Assembly (NCBI RefSeq): GCF_036634175.1
Contig: NZ_JAZIFX010000001.1
Coordinates: 1,984,001-2,048,000 of the forward strand
Direction: 5' to 3'
Source: Streptomyces sp. P9-A2
GTDB taxonomy: Bacteria > Actinomycetota > Actinomycetes > Streptomycetales > Streptomycetaceae
DNA: 64,000 nucleotides
A program made the translations under genes and the position numbers. The notes under the pieces are model-generated. The model saw nothing but the letters and a program-made list of their open reading frames with translations. It was not told the DNA's origin and did no database searches. Positions 44,792-53,863 of the stretch are shown piece after piece (position 1 is the stretch's first letter; the number at the start of each line of letters is the position of its first letter).

Positions 44792-45694
44792 ATGGAACCT
44801 TCCCGAATCGCGGTGGCCGGTGCGTCCGGCCTCATCGGCGGTGCACTCGTCCGGTCCCTCACCGCCGACGGGCACCGGGTGGTGCGCCTGGTGCGCAGGA
44901 CTCCCCGCGCGGAGGACGAGGTGCGGTGGGACCCGGAGCGGGGGTCCGTGGACGCGGCCGGGCTCGCCGGGTGCGACGCCGTGGTCAATCTCGCCGGTGC
45001 CGGGGTGGGCGACCACCGCTGGACACCCGAGTACAAGGCGCGGATCCGCGACGGCCGGGTGCGGGGCACGGCCGCGCTCGCCGAGGCGTTCGCCGGGATG
45101 GAGCGGGACGTACGGCCGCGGGTGTTCGTGAACGGCAGTGCGATCGGCTACTACGGCGAGACCGGCGACCGGACGGTCGACGAGAGCGCGCCGGCGGGCT
45201 CGGGCTTCCTGCCGGAGCTGTGCGTCGAGTGGGAGGCCGCCGCGGCACCGGCCCGGGAGGCGGGCGTGCGGACGGCGTTCGCCCGGACCGGGCTCGTGGT
45301 GGCCCGCGGGGGCAGGGCGTGGGGCAGGCTCTTCCCGCTGTTCCGGGCCGGGCTGGGCGGGCGGCTGGGCGACGGGCGCCAGTACTGGTCGTACGTCGCC
45401 CTGCACGACGAGGTGGCCGCCCTGCGCCATCTGCTCGACACCGACGGGCTGTCCGGGCCGTTCAACCTGACCGCGCCGCACCCGGCGACCAACCGTGAGA
45501 TCACCGCGGCGATGGCGCGGGTGCTGCGCCGGCCGGCGGTGTTCGCGGTACCGGCGCCGGTGCTGCGGACGGTGCTCGGGGAGATGGCCCAGGACGTGCT
45601 GGGCAGCGCCCGGGTGCTGCCGACACGGCTGCTGGAGTCGGGGTTCCGATTCGCGTTCCCGGACATCGAGGGGACGATCCGCGCGGCGCTGTGA
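44792..45694 (+). CDS. TIGR01777-family NAD-dependent epimerase
   Basis: 300 residues, extended SDR fold. The Rossmann motif GASGLIGGAL is at about 10-19. VNLAGAGVGDHRWTPEYKARI and VNGSAIGYYGETGD (active-site Tyr region) are typical of TIGR01777/SulA-like proteins. The C-terminal DUF1731 portion ends with GFRFAFPDIEGTIRAAL. Substrate unknown. ATG 44792 has an AAAGAGG upstream. Its leader contains copy A of the structured element. Confidence 0.92.
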   Translation: MEPSRIAVAGASGLIGGALVRSLTADGHRVVRLVRRTPRAEDEVRWDPERGSVDAAGLAGCDAVVNLAGAGVGDHRWTPEYKARIRDGRVRGTAALAEAFAGMERDVRPRVFVNGSAIGYYGETGDRTVDESAPAGSGFLPELCVEWEAAAAPAREAGVRTAFARTGLVVARGGRAWGRLFPLFRAGLGGRLGDGRQYWSYVALHDEVAALRHLLDTDGLSGPFNLTAPHPATNREITAAMARVLRRPAVFAVPAPVLRTVLGEMAQDVLGSARVLPTRLLESGFRFAFPDIEGTIRAAL

Positions 45695-46248
45695 CGGGAC
45701 GGCCTGGGCGGAGGGCACCCCGGGTGCGGAGGATGCCAAGGGCGCGGAGGGTGCCAAGGGCGCGGGCCCGCCGGGCGGGTGTGCCCTCGGTGACCGCGGT
45801 CCGCCGTCGAGGCCCCGGAACCACCCCGGCCCGGGACCACCGGAGCGCGGAACCACCCCGGCCCGGGACCACCGGAGCGCGGGGCCGCCAGGGCGCGGGA
45901 CCACCGGAGCGCGGGGCCGCCAGGGCGCGGGACCACCGGAGCGCGGGACCACCGGAGCGCGGGCCCGCCGGGGCGGGTGCGCCCTCGGTGACCGCGGTCC
46001 GCCGTCGAGGCCCCGGAACCACCCCGGCCCGGGACCACCGGGGCGCGGAACCACCGGGGCGGGTGCGCCCTCGGTGACGGTGGTGTGTCGTCCGGCGGGC
46101 GTATGCGACCGCCGTGCGCCCGTGCCCCTGTCGATGCGCGACTCCCCGGGTGCCCTCCCGGACCTAACCTCGAGCAGAACTCGGGTATTCCTGGGGCCTG
46201 TTGGGGGCATGACGTCTCCAGCGTCCGCGCAACCTCGAGGAGGGGCAC
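45695..46248. repeat. Repeat-filled intergenic region
   Basis: 554 bases without a convincing gene. A 61-base segment (45783-45843) recurs identically at 45981-46041, with near-identical flanks extending the match to about 80 bases and a third partial copy from about 46070. In between are many copies of GGGACCACCGGAGCGC and GGGCCGCCAGGGCGC. The last part must contain the promoter of the FAD protein gene, whose GAGGAGGGG ribosome binding site lies at about 46237-46245. Confidence 0.75.
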
Positions 46249-47643
46249 GTGCTTGAGCCCACGTACCAGGCGGACGTCGTCGTCGTGGGGGCCGGGATCG
46301 CCGGACTCTCCGCGGCGCGACGCCTGACCGGCGCAGGAGTCACCACCGTGGTCCTGGAGGCCGCCCACGCGGTGGGCGGCCGGATGGCCACGGAGAAGGT
46401 CGACGGCTTCCGGCTCGACAGAGTCGGGCAGTTGCTGTCCACGGCGTATCCCGAGCTGCGGCCGACCGCGGGCGTGGAGGGGCTCGTACTGCGCCCGTTC
46501 GCGCCCGGGATCCTGCTGCACAGCGACGGACGGCACCACCGCGCGGGCGTGCCCACCGGCGCGAGGGGCGCAAGGGGCGCACTTCATGCGGTGCGCGCCC
46601 TCGCGAGCGCCCCTCGGGCGGGGTCGGTGCCCAGGAGGCCGGTGGCCGTTCCCGGACGGCAGGTGTCCACACCCCGGAGCCGGACCGGTGCCCCGCTGGG
46701 CACCGCCGTCGACCAGGCCCGGCTGGGCGCCGCGTTCACCCGGCTCGCGGGCACACCGGTGGAACGGCTGCTGGCCCGGCCGGAGTCGACCGCCGCGGAG
46801 GCGCTGACGGCCCGGGGCCTGCCGGCCCGTACCGTCGACGGCTTCCTCCGTCCGCTGCTCGCCGCGCTGTTGTGCGACCCGGACCTCACCACGTCGAGCC
46901 GGTGCGCGGATCTCGCGCTGCGGGCCTTCGCGGCCGGGCGGCTGTGTCTGCCGGAGGGCGGCGCGGAGGCGTTGCCGGAGCTGCTGGCGCGGGGGCTGCC
47001 CCCGGGCACGGTGCGCACCGGCGTCCGGGCCGTCTCCGTCTCGACGACGTCGGTGACCACCGCCGAGCACGGCGAGTTCCGCTGCCGCGCGGTGCTGATC
47101 GCGACGGACGCGCGCGCCGCCGCGCAGTTGCTGCCGGGCCTGCGGGTGCCGGACTTCCACCCGGTGACGGTGGTGCACCACGCGACCGACGAGCCCCCGC
47201 AGACCGGCACCTCGCTGCTCCTGGACGCCGACCGGGGCGGCCCGGTGACGCACACGGCGGTGGTCAGCCGGGTCGACCCGTCCCGGGCCCCGGCCGGCCG
47301 CGCGCTGGTGTCGTCCACGGTGCTGGGCCCACCCGGAGCGCAGGTCGACGCGGACGTACGCGTGCACCTGTCCAGGCTGTACGGCATGCCGACGGCGCGC
47401 TGGGAGACACTGGCGGTCCACCACACCGCCGACGCCGTGCCGGCGACGCCTCCGCCGCACGATCTGCGCCGCCCGGTACGGCTGCTGGCGGGCCTGTACG
47501 TGTGCGGCGACCACCGCGACACCAGCACCGTGCAGGGCGCCCTGCACTCGGGCCGCCGCGCCTCGACCGCGATCCTGGCGGACCTGGGCGCGGACCGCCC
47601 CCTGCACACGGCCGACCCCCTTCCGACGGCCCGGGCGGCCTGA
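46249..47643 (+). CDS. FAD-dependent amine-oxidase-like oxidoreductase
   Basis: 464 residues. N-terminal dinucleotide-binding motif VVVGAGIAGLSAARRL (residues about 10-25), then the ribose-binding acidic LEAAHAVGGRMAT. The C-terminal GLYVCGDHRDTSTVQGALHSGRRAS is the FAD-closing motif of amine oxidase/protoporphyrinogen oxidase relatives. An Arg/Ala-rich loop at about 103-145 is probably flexible. Substrate unknown; relatives are often labelled NAD(P)/FAD-dependent oxidoreductase. GTG 46249 with a strong ribosome binding site. Confidence 0.9.
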   Translation: MLEPTYQADVVVVGAGIAGLSAARRLTGAGVTTVVLEAAHAVGGRMATEKVDGFRLDRVGQLLSTAYPELRPTAGVEGLVLRPFAPGILLHSDGRHHRAGVPTGARGARGALHAVRALASAPRAGSVPRRPVAVPGRQVSTPRSRTGAPLGTAVDQARLGAAFTRLAGTPVERLLARPESTAAEALTARGLPARTVDGFLRPLLAALLCDPDLTTSSRCADLALRAFAAGRLCLPEGGAEALPELLARGLPPGTVRTGVRAVSVSTTSVTTAEHGEFRCRAVLIATDARAAAQLLPGLRVPDFHPVTVVHHATDEPPQTGTSLLLDADRGGPVTHTAVVSRVDPSRAPAGRALVSSTVLGPPGAQVDADVRVHLSRLYGMPTARWETLAVHHTADAVPATPPPHDLRRPVRLLAGLYVCGDHRDTSTVQGALHSGRRASTAILADLGADRPLHTADPLPTARAA

Positions 47644-47936
47644 CCGCCCCGGCGGGCGGGACGGCGCCCCGCGCCGCCCCGCCGTCTCCTGGCCGGACAC
47701 CCCGCCCTCCACCGGCGCACGGGGCTTGTCCGGACCCGGGCAGCCGGGAGCCGGGGTCCGGGCAGCCCGGGGAGCCGTCAGTCCCTCCACGAGGCGTCAG
47801 GCGGCTCTCCGGCGGCCTCCCTGCGGCCCTCTTGCCGGATCCCGTGGCCCGGTGGTGGCTGCGGCGGCCGAGGGGCGCGTAGCCACCGTGGCCGCTCGGC
47901 CCGCGCCCCTCCGCCCGCGCCCCTCGGCGTCGCCGC
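47644..47936. other. Convergent intergenic region
   Basis: 293 very G/C-rich bases with several potential hairpins, for example CCGGACCC pairing with GGGGTCCGG around 47734-47764, which could end both convergent transcripts. No gene is visible. Confidence 0.4.
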
Positions 47937-49403
47937 TCAGCCGTACGCCGCGATCCTGTCCCGGTAGACGCGGACCGGTGCCGCGTCGCGGTAGGGCTCC
48001 AGGCGGCGTTCGAAGTCGCGGACGTACTCCACGGCCCGTACCGAGCGCATCTCGGCGGCCTGGCCCGCCGCCTCGGCGGCGATGAGGCAGGCCTGGTCGA
48101 GTTCGCCGAGACCGAGGCGCGCGGTGGCGAGGACGACCCGGCAGAACAGGCGGCTGCGGGCGTAGCCGGGGGCGCGCAGTTGCAGCGAGCGCTCCGCGTG
48201 CTGGGCGGCGGCCCGGAACTGCTGGAGGTCGCGGTGGCAGTGGCCGAACTCGTCCGCGAGCTGGGCCTCGTCGAAGAAGCGCACCCAGTGCGGGACCTCG
48301 TCGCCGGGCCGGGCGCTCTCCAGGGCTCGTTCGGCGCGTACCAGCGCCGCGGTGCAGGCACGGACCTCACCGAGCACCCCGTGCCCGCGCGCCTCCACGG
48401 CGTGCAGCAGGGCCTGCACCAGGGGCGGGGTGGAGCCGCCCGCACCCTGCTGGGCCACCCGCGCCAGTTGCACGGCCTCCCGGCCGTGGCCGAGGTAGAC
48501 GGCCTGTCGGCTCATGGTGACCAGGACGTACGCGCCGTAGGCCCGGTCCGCGGCCGCCTGGGAGAGGCGGAGCGCCTGGACGAAGTAGCGCTGGGCAAGC
48601 CCGTGCGCGCCGATGTCGTACGACGTCCAGCCGGCCAGCCGGGTCAGGTCGGCGACGGCGGCGAACAGGCGGCGTCCGGTCTGTTCGCCGTAGCTGCCGC
48701 GCAGCATCGGCTCGCACTCGTGCTCCAGGTAGCGCACCAGGGCCTGGCGGGCGTGGCCGCCGCCGTAGGCGTCGTCGAGGGTGCGGAACAACTCGCTCAC
48801 CGAGCGCAGGGCGGCGATGTCGCCGCCGGTGACCCGCTGGCCGGGACCGCGTTCGGCGGCGTGCCGGCGGCGGGCGGCGAACCCTGGCGGCCGCCCCGCC
48901 GGCCCGCCCGCCGACCGGATCTGGGCGGGAACGCGGAGCGGTGGCTCGGCGCGGGCCACCTTCTCGTCGGCGCGGCCGATGAGCCAGTCCCGGCTGGGCA
49001 CGACGAGCCCGGCCGAGGTGAAGGCGATCTTGCGCAGCTCGGCGTGACTGCCGGAGTCCTTGCGCCACAGCCCGCTGACGATGTCGATGGCCTCGTCGGG
49101 GGCGGCGGCGAACTCCAGGCCCGCGTAGACGGGGGCACAGGCGTCCAGGCCGAGGTCCTGGGCCGTGAGCCTGCGGCCGAGGCGCCGGGTGAAGACCTCG
49201 GCGATGAGCGCGGGTGTGGTGCCCCTGGGCTGCTGCCCACGCAGCCAGCGGGTGACGGAGGTCTTGTCGTATCTCAGGTCGAGCCCGTGTTCGAGACCGA
49301 GCTGGTCCACGCGACGGGCGAGTCCCGCGTTGGAGAACCCCGCTTCTGCGATGAGCGCGGCGAGCTGGCGGTTGGGGGTGCGCTGCGCGGGTCGTTCCGA
49401 CAT
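47937..49403 (-). CDS. XRE-type regulator with TPR-like C-terminus
   Basis: 488 residues. The N-terminal helix-turn-helix-like domain (about 1-70, with NRQLAALIAEAGFSNAGLARRV and YDKTSVTRWLRG) is followed by a linker and a long helical region (about 200-488) of tetratricopeptide-like repeats (ARQALVRYLEHE, AQRYFVQALRLSQAA, CLIAAEAAGQAAEM). This is the design of Streptomyces developmental regulators such as NsdA-type proteins. It may bind a peptide or a partner through the repeats. The ATG at 49403 is preferred (AGGAGA upstream); an in-frame ATG at 49457 would add 18 residues. Confidence 0.88.
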   Translation of the reverse strand: MSERPAQRTPNRQLAALIAEAGFSNAGLARRVDQLGLEHGLDLRYDKTSVTRWLRGQQPRGTTPALIAEVFTRRLGRRLTAQDLGLDACAPVYAGLEFAAAPDEAIDIVSGLWRKDSGSHAELRKIAFTSAGLVVPSRDWLIGRADEKVARAEPPLRVPAQIRSAGGPAGRPPGFAARRRHAAERGPGQRVTGGDIAALRSVSELFRTLDDAYGGGHARQALVRYLEHECEPMLRGSYGEQTGRRLFAAVADLTRLAGWTSYDIGAHGLAQRYFVQALRLSQAAADRAYGAYVLVTMSRQAVYLGHGREAVQLARVAQQGAGGSTPPLVQALLHAVEARGHGVLGEVRACTAALVRAERALESARPGDEVPHWVRFFDEAQLADEFGHCHRDLQQFRAAAQHAERSLQLRAPGYARSRLFCRVVLATARLGLGELDQACLIAAEAAGQAAEMRSVRAVEYVRDFERRLEPYRDAAPVRVYRDRIAAYG

Positions 49404-49711
49404 CTGCGGTGCGGTCTCCTGCCTTCCGGTGAACGTGGTGGTGCCCGGATGGCCCATGAGCAGCCGATGCGCATCCGTGAGCAGCTCTTATGACCTGCCG
49501 AACGGCGCGAATGTAGCGGAGAGTGAACGCTCGGTTGCGGCCTTCGATCCGCATTCATCCGATCGTGTGAGGATTGACCTCACGGCTGACGACGGACGGC
49601 GACCGGCCGCACGGTCGTACAGTTGCTTGGGCACGTTTCACGCCTTACCGCTTGTTTGCCTTACTGCCTTACTGCCTTACTGCCTTACTACCGTCTGGGG
49701 AGGCGCTTGCC
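49404..49711. repeat. lipB leader with four GCCTTACT repeats
   Basis: 308-base divergent region. Four perfect tandem copies of GCCTTACT occupy 49658-49689, with a degenerate copy near 49641, only 23 bases from the lipB GTG and just before its GGGGAGG ribosome binding site. The repeat has lower G+C than the surroundings. Confidence 0.75.
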
Positions 49712-50560
49712 GTGAGTGAGTTGCGGTTCGTCCGAATGGGTTTCGGAACCGAGTCCGTCGACTACCAGGTGGCCTGGGACGAACAGCGCCGGGTGCACGC
49801 GGCGCGGTTCGCCGACGAGGTGCCCGACACCGTGATCCTGCTGGAGCACCCCCCGGTCTACACGGCCGGCCGGCGCACCCAGGACAGCGAGCGCCCTCTC
49901 GACGGCACCCCGGTCATCGACGTGGACCGCGGCGGCAAGATCACCTGGCACGGTCCCGGCCAGCTGGTGGGCTACCCGATCCAGAAGCTGCCCCGCCCGG
50001 TGGACGTGGTGGCACACGTGCGGCGCCTGGAGGAGGCTCTGATCCGCGCCTCCGCGGAGTTCGGCGTGACCGCCACCCGCATCGAGGGCCGCAGCGGGGT
50101 GTGGGTGCTGGGCGACCCGGTCGAACAGCGTCCGGCGCGCTATGGAGGGGCGGCGCGCAGCGCTTCGGCCGAGGGTGGCGGCGGGCGACGGGCGGGCCTC
50201 TCCCTCGACTTCGACCCCCGCCTGACCGACGAGGAGTTCGACCCGCGGCTGAACGGCCCCGAGTACGCGCCCTCCAACGCCGGCCAGCGCCGCGAGGACC
50301 GCAAGCTCGCCGCCATCGGGATCAGGGTGGCCAAGGGCGTCACCATGCACGGCTTCTCGTACAACGTGCAGCCGGACAACAAGTGGTTCGACCGGATCAT
50401 CCCGTGCGGCATCCGCGACGCGGGCGTCACCTCCCTCGCGGCCGAACTGGGCCGCGACATCACGATCGACGAGGCGCTCCCGGTCGTCGAGCGCCACCTG
50501 CGCGACATCCTGGAGCACGCCGACCCGAAGCCCCGGGAGATCGTCCGCGCGAGCGCCTGA
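49712..50560 (+). CDS. lipB: Octanoyl-[acyl carrier protein]:protein octanoyltransferase
   Basis: 282 residues. Transfers octanoate from ACP to the lipoyl domains of E2-type proteins, the first step of lipoate assembly. Motifs are [17 protein letters not shown], the catalytic Lys198 (RKLAAIGI) and the catalytic Cys232 ([14 protein letters not shown]). An insertion of about 55 residues (137-195, Gly/Arg/Asp/Pro-rich) splits the fold between RSGVWV and the catalytic Lys; similar loops occur in other streptomycete LipB. GTG 49712 with GGGGAGG. lipA follows 149 bases later. Confidence 0.95.
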   Translation: MSELRFVRMGFGTESVDYQVAWDEQRRVHAARFADEVPDTVILLEHPPVYTAGRRTQDSERPLDGTPVIDVDRGGKITWHGPGQLVGYPIQKLPRPVDVVAHVRRLEEALIRASAEFGVTATRIEGRSGVWVLGDPVEQRPARYGGAARSASAEGGGGRRAGLSLDFDPRLTDEEFDPRLNGPEYAPSNAGQRREDRKLAAIGIRVAKGVTMHGFSYNVQPDNKWFDRIIPCGIRDAGVTSLAAELGRDITIDEALPVVERHLRDILEHADPKPREIVRASA

Positions 50561-50709
50561 TCCGGACCGGGCCGGCCCGGTCCGGACGAGAGGCCCCGGC
50601 CTCGCGTCCGGGAATGCGCCCCGCGCCTCGGAGGTTGGCCTGACCGCCAGGCCCGACAAACACGGGCGTACCCTGGTGTACGCCGAAGAATCGAAGCTAG
50701 GGAGCCGAT

Positions 50710-51675
50710 GTGTCCGCAGTCGCACCCGACGGACGCAAGATGCTGCGCCTGGAGGTCCGCAACAGCCAGACCCCCATCGAGCGCAAGCCCGAGTGGATCA
50801 AGACACGGGCGAAGATGGGGCCCGAGTACACGAAGATGCAGAACCTCGTCAAGAGCGAGGGACTGCACACGGTCTGCCAGGAAGCCGGCTGCCCGAACAT
50901 CTACGAGTGCTGGGAGGACCGCGAGGCGACCTTCCTCATCGGCGGCGACCAGTGCACCCGGCGCTGTGACTTCTGCCAGATCGACACCGGCAAGCCTGAG
51001 GCCCTCGACCGGGACGAACCGCGCCGCGTGGGCGAGTCCGTGGTCACCATGGACCTGAACTACGCCACCATCACCGGCGTCGCCCGCGACGACCTGGAGG
51101 ACGGCGGCGCCTGGCTGTACGCCGAGACCGTGCGCCAGATCCACGCGCAGACCGCCGAGCGCGCGGACGGCCGCACCAAGGTCGAGCTGCTGGCCCCCGA
51201 CTTCAACGCGGTCCCCGAGCAGCTGGCTGAGGTCTTCTCCTCCCGCCCCGAGGTGTTCGCGCACAACGTCGAGACCGTGCCCCGCATCTTCAAGCGGATC
51301 CGCCCCGGCTTCCGTTACGACCGCTCCCTGGAGGTCATCACCGCCGCCCGGGACTACGGCCTGGTCACCAAGTCGAACCTGATCCTCGGCATGGGCGAGA
51401 CCCGCGAGGAGGTCGGCGAGGCGCTCCGGCAGCTGCACGACGCCGGCTGTGAGCTCGTCACCATCACGCAGTACCTGCGTCCGTCGGTGCGCCACCACCC
51501 CGTCGACCGCTGGGTGAAGCCGCACGAGTTCGTGGAGCTGAAGGAGGAGGCCGAGCAGATCGGCTTCTCCGGTGTGATGTCCGGCCCGCTGGTCCGCTCC
51601 TCGTACCGCGCCGGCCGCCTGTATCAGATGGCGGTCGAGAAGCGCGGTACGTACGTCGCGGCGCAGGCCGTCTGA
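50710..51675 (+). CDS. lipA: Lipoyl synthase
   Basis: 321-residue radical SAM enzyme that inserts two sulfur atoms into protein-bound octanoyl groups. The auxiliary 4Fe-4S cluster is bound by Cys56-x4-Cys61-x5-Cys67, and the radical SAM cluster by Cys82-x3-Cys86-x2-Cys89. The C-terminal RSSYRAG supplies the Ser ligand of the auxiliary cluster. GTG 50710 follows AGGGAG. With LipB it supplies the cofactor for the E2 at 34.1 kb; Fe-S delivery would need ErpA-type carriers. Confidence 0.96.
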   Translation: MSAVAPDGRKMLRLEVRNSQTPIERKPEWIKTRAKMGPEYTKMQNLVKSEGLHTVCQEAGCPNIYECWEDREATFLIGGDQCTRRCDFCQIDTGKPEALDRDEPRRVGESVVTMDLNYATITGVARDDLEDGGAWLYAETVRQIHAQTAERADGRTKVELLAPDFNAVPEQLAEVFSSRPEVFAHNVETVPRIFKRIRPGFRYDRSLEVITAARDYGLVTKSNLILGMGETREEVGEALRQLHDAGCELVTITQYLRPSVRHHPVDRWVKPHEFVELKEEAEQIGFSGVMSGPLVRSSYRAGRLYQMAVEKRGTYVAAQAV

Positions 51676-51738
51676 CGCCACGTCCCCGCCCGTTCCAGCA
51701 CCGGGTGAGGCATCCGTGTGAACTCACGCACAAGATAC

Positions 51739-51750
51739 TACTGACCAGTA
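51739..51750. promoter_or_regulatory. Palindrome TACTG-AC-CAGTA
   Basis: Five-base perfect arms around AC, 64 bases past the lipA stop and just before a terminator hairpin. It resembles the TetR-type operator style (TACTG/CAGTA), but its position 3' of lipA is odd for an operator. It may belong to an unannotated transcript. Confidence 0.3.
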
Positions 51751-51764
51751 ATGGCCGAGAAGAA

Positions 51765-51809
51765 GCGGCCCCGGCCGTCCTCGCAGATGAGGGCGTACGC
51801 CGGGGCCGC
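51765..51809. terminator. Terminator hairpin after lipA
   Basis: 11-bp perfect stem (51765-51775 with 51799-51809); the 23-base loop can itself pair through CCTC/GAGG. Confidence 0.65.
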
Positions 51810-51947
51810 GTCGGCTTCCGCGGGGCTCGAACCTCGGCTTCATCTCCGTTTGACCGAGGGGTCACGCCCTGGTAACACCAATCAGTGACCCTGGAATCAC
51901 ACCACGTACTCCCATACCCGAAGACGTTTCGAGGGGGGACCTCCACC

Positions 51948-52151
51948 ATGCAGGCCGCGCCCGTCCGCGCCACCGCCATTCCGTCCTTCGGCACCGCCCT
52001 GCGCGCTGTCGAGTCACTTCTGATGAGCGGCGGTCAGCGCACCGCCCGCCGTAACGCCTGGACCTCCGTGCTGGAGGACCGCCGTCGCGCCAAGGACCGG
52101 GTCGAGGCACAGCGCGTACTCGACCGGTCCCCGACCGTCACCAGCCTCTGA
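51948..52151 (+). CDS. Small basic conserved-type protein
   Basis: 67 residues beginning MQAAPVRATAIPSFGTAL, rich in Arg and Ala with a helical, basic second half (SVLEDRRRAKDRVEAQRVL). No domain is recognised. A very strong GAGGGGGGACC precedes the ATG at 51948; the in-frame upstream start at 51885 is less likely. Located between lipA and a DUF4191 gene. Function unknown; the basic helix could bind nucleic acid, which is speculation. Confidence 0.75.
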   Translation: MQAAPVRATAIPSFGTALRAVESLLMSGGQRTARRNAWTSVLEDRRRAKDRVEAQRVLDRSPTVTSL

Positions 52152-52305
52152 TCCCTCTCCCCGCTTCCCGGACTCCGCCTGTCCCCACCAGGTTCCGCCC
52201 CGATGCCGGTTCCGCGCCCACTCCCCGCGCGGTGCCCGGCCTCCGCCCGGCCCCTCACGGACACTGCCGTCGTCCTCGCTCCAGAGGGCACGTAGACTTC
52301 GTGGC

Positions 52306-53007
52306 ATGGCGAGGAAGGAAACCGCAGCGGACGCTGCGAACCCCGGGCGACTGAAGCAGATCGCTCTGACCTACAAGATGACCCGCAGGGCCGACAAAAA
52401 GATCGGTCTTGTACTCGCAGCTGTCGGAATTGTCACCTTCGGTGTCTTCCTCGCGATCGGTTTCTTGATCGGTCACCCCATCTATCTCGGCATCCTGGGC
52501 TTCCTGCTCGCCTTCCTCGCGACGGCGATCATTTTCGGGCGCAGGGCCGAGCGAGCGGCCTTCGGGCAGATGGAGGGACAGCCGGGCGCTGCCGCGGCCG
52601 TACTGGACAACGTCGGCCGGGGCTGGACCACCACCCCCGCCGTGGCGATGAACCGCAATCAGGACGTGGTGCACCGCGCGGTCGGCAAGGCCGGCATCGT
52701 ACTGATCGCCGAGGGCAACCCGAACCGGGTGAAGAGCCTGCTCGCCGCCGAGAAGAAGCGGATGAACCGCATCGTCGCGGACGTGCCGGTGCACGACATG
52801 ATCGTGGGCACGGGTGAGGGGCAGGTCGAGCTGAAGAAGCTGCGCACGACCATGCTCAAGCTGCCCCGTGTCCTCACGGGCCCGCAGGTCACCGCGACCA
52901 ACGACCGGCTGCGCGCGCTGGGCGACCTGATGAGCAACATGCCCCTCCCGAAGGGCCCGATGCCCAAGGGTATGAAGCTCCCCAAGGGCGGCCCGAAGGC
53001 CCGCTGA
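52306..53007 (+). CDS. DUF4191 membrane protein
   Basis: 233 residues. Two adjacent membrane helices (about 33-54 and 58-76) follow a cytoplasmic start (MARKETAADAANPGRLKQ). The large C-terminal part is cytoplasmic and ends in a Pro/Met/Lys/Gly repeat (PKGPMPKGMKLPKGG). This is the DUF4191 layout found next to lipA/glnA in actinobacteria; function unknown. TAGACT (52293-52298) lies seven bases before the ATG, pointing to a leaderless mRNA. Confidence 0.9.
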   Translation: MARKETAADAANPGRLKQIALTYKMTRRADKKIGLVLAAVGIVTFGVFLAIGFLIGHPIYLGILGFLLAFLATAIIFGRRAERAAFGQMEGQPGAAAAVLDNVGRGWTTTPAVAMNRNQDVVHRAVGKAGIVLIAEGNPNRVKSLLAAEKKRMNRIVADVPVHDMIVGTGEGQVELKKLRTTMLKLPRVLTGPQVTATNDRLRALGDLMSNMPLPKGPMPKGMKLPKGGPKAR

Positions 53008-53029
53008 GGCCCCGTATACGACGCTTGCA

Positions 53030-53072
53030 CGAGGAGGGGGCGCCCGGAATGACTCCGGGCGCCCCCTCCTCG
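53030..53072. terminator. Perfect 19-bp hairpin terminator
   Basis: 53030-53048 pairs with 53054-53072 around an ATGAC loop, between the convergent DUF4191 and RDD genes. Confidence 0.85.
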
Positions 53073-53106
53073 CCGTACCGGCTTCGTCGTACCGGCATCC
53101 TCGGCG

Positions 53107-53574
53107 TCAGGCCCGCACCTCGACCGTGCGGGCGAGCCGGTCGTGCAGACCGCGGCCGTCGCGGTCCCAGATCAGGGCGGGGACGGCCAGGCAGAGCAGC
53201 GCCGAGCGGACCAGGCCGCGCACCGGCTGGACCCGGCCGCTTCCCAGGGCGACGACGCGCAGACCGAAGAGGCGCTTTCCGGGAGTGAACCCGACCGTGC
53301 CGACGGTGAGGACGCTCAGCGCGAAGAACAGCAGAAGCGCCCAGTTGCCGGTGCTCTGCCCGTAGCCGTCGGTGATGAGGCCGTATGCGATCAGGACGCA
53401 CAGCGCCCAGTCGACGGCCAGGGCGCCGATCCTGCGCCCCGGAGGGGCGATGGAGCCCGGTCCGTCCTCCGGAAGCCCCAGCTGCTCGCCCCGGTATCCG
53501 AACTCGGCGCCGGCCTCTTCGAGGGCCGCGCGCGGCCCGGAGAGCCACGATCCGATTGCCTGCCTGTTGTCCAC
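53107..53574 (-). CDS. RDD-family membrane protein
   Basis: 155 residues with the RDD pattern: PPGRRIGALAVDWALC (Arg then Asp in the first helix), a second hydrophobic pair (about 78-95), FTPGKRLFGLRV, and the C-terminal WDRDGRGLHDRLARTVEV with the second Arg/Asp set. RDD proteins are small polytopic membrane proteins, some of which exchange ions; the substrate here is unknown. The start is GTG at 53574. It is divergent from glnA. Confidence 0.9.
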   Translation of the reverse strand: MDNRQAIGSWLSGPRAALEEAGAEFGYRGEQLGLPEDGPGSIAPPGRRIGALAVDWALCVLIAYGLITDGYGQSTGNWALLLFFALSVLTVGTVGFTPGKRLFGLRVVALGSGRVQPVRGLVRSALLCLAVPALIWDRDGRGLHDRLARTVEVRA

Positions 53575-53728
53575 CCGACCACGGTACTGCGCCCGTGCAC
53601 GACCGGCGGAGGGTGGGGTGGACCGGGGAAGGCCCGGGGACCGGGGCCGGGCCGGGGCCGGGCCAGGGCCGGGAAGAACGACGATGCGACGGCGAGACCC
53701 GACCGGACTACCGTGAGAGATGAGCCGG

Positions 53729-53766
53729 TTAACTTGTGCGAAACAAATGGGTCACGCACGAGAAAT
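53729..53766 (+). promoter_or_regulatory. GlnR operator upstream of glnA
   Basis: Four half-sites with exact six-base spacing: TTAAC (53729-53733), GAAAC (53740-53744), GTCAC (53751-53755) and GAAAT (53762-53766). This fits the actinobacterial GlnR consensus gTnAC-n6-GaAAC repeated twice. GlnR is the OmpR-type nitrogen regulator known to act on glnA in S. coelicolor. The site is about 100 bases upstream of the glnA ATG. Confidence 0.8.
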
Positions 53767-53863
53767 CACCCCTGCCTAGGGTCGAGTGCAGCGTGGGCCG
53801 CCCGCACTGGCCGCACGAACGATCTACCACCCCGGCGGGACGGTCGGGAGTAGGAGGAGCTGG

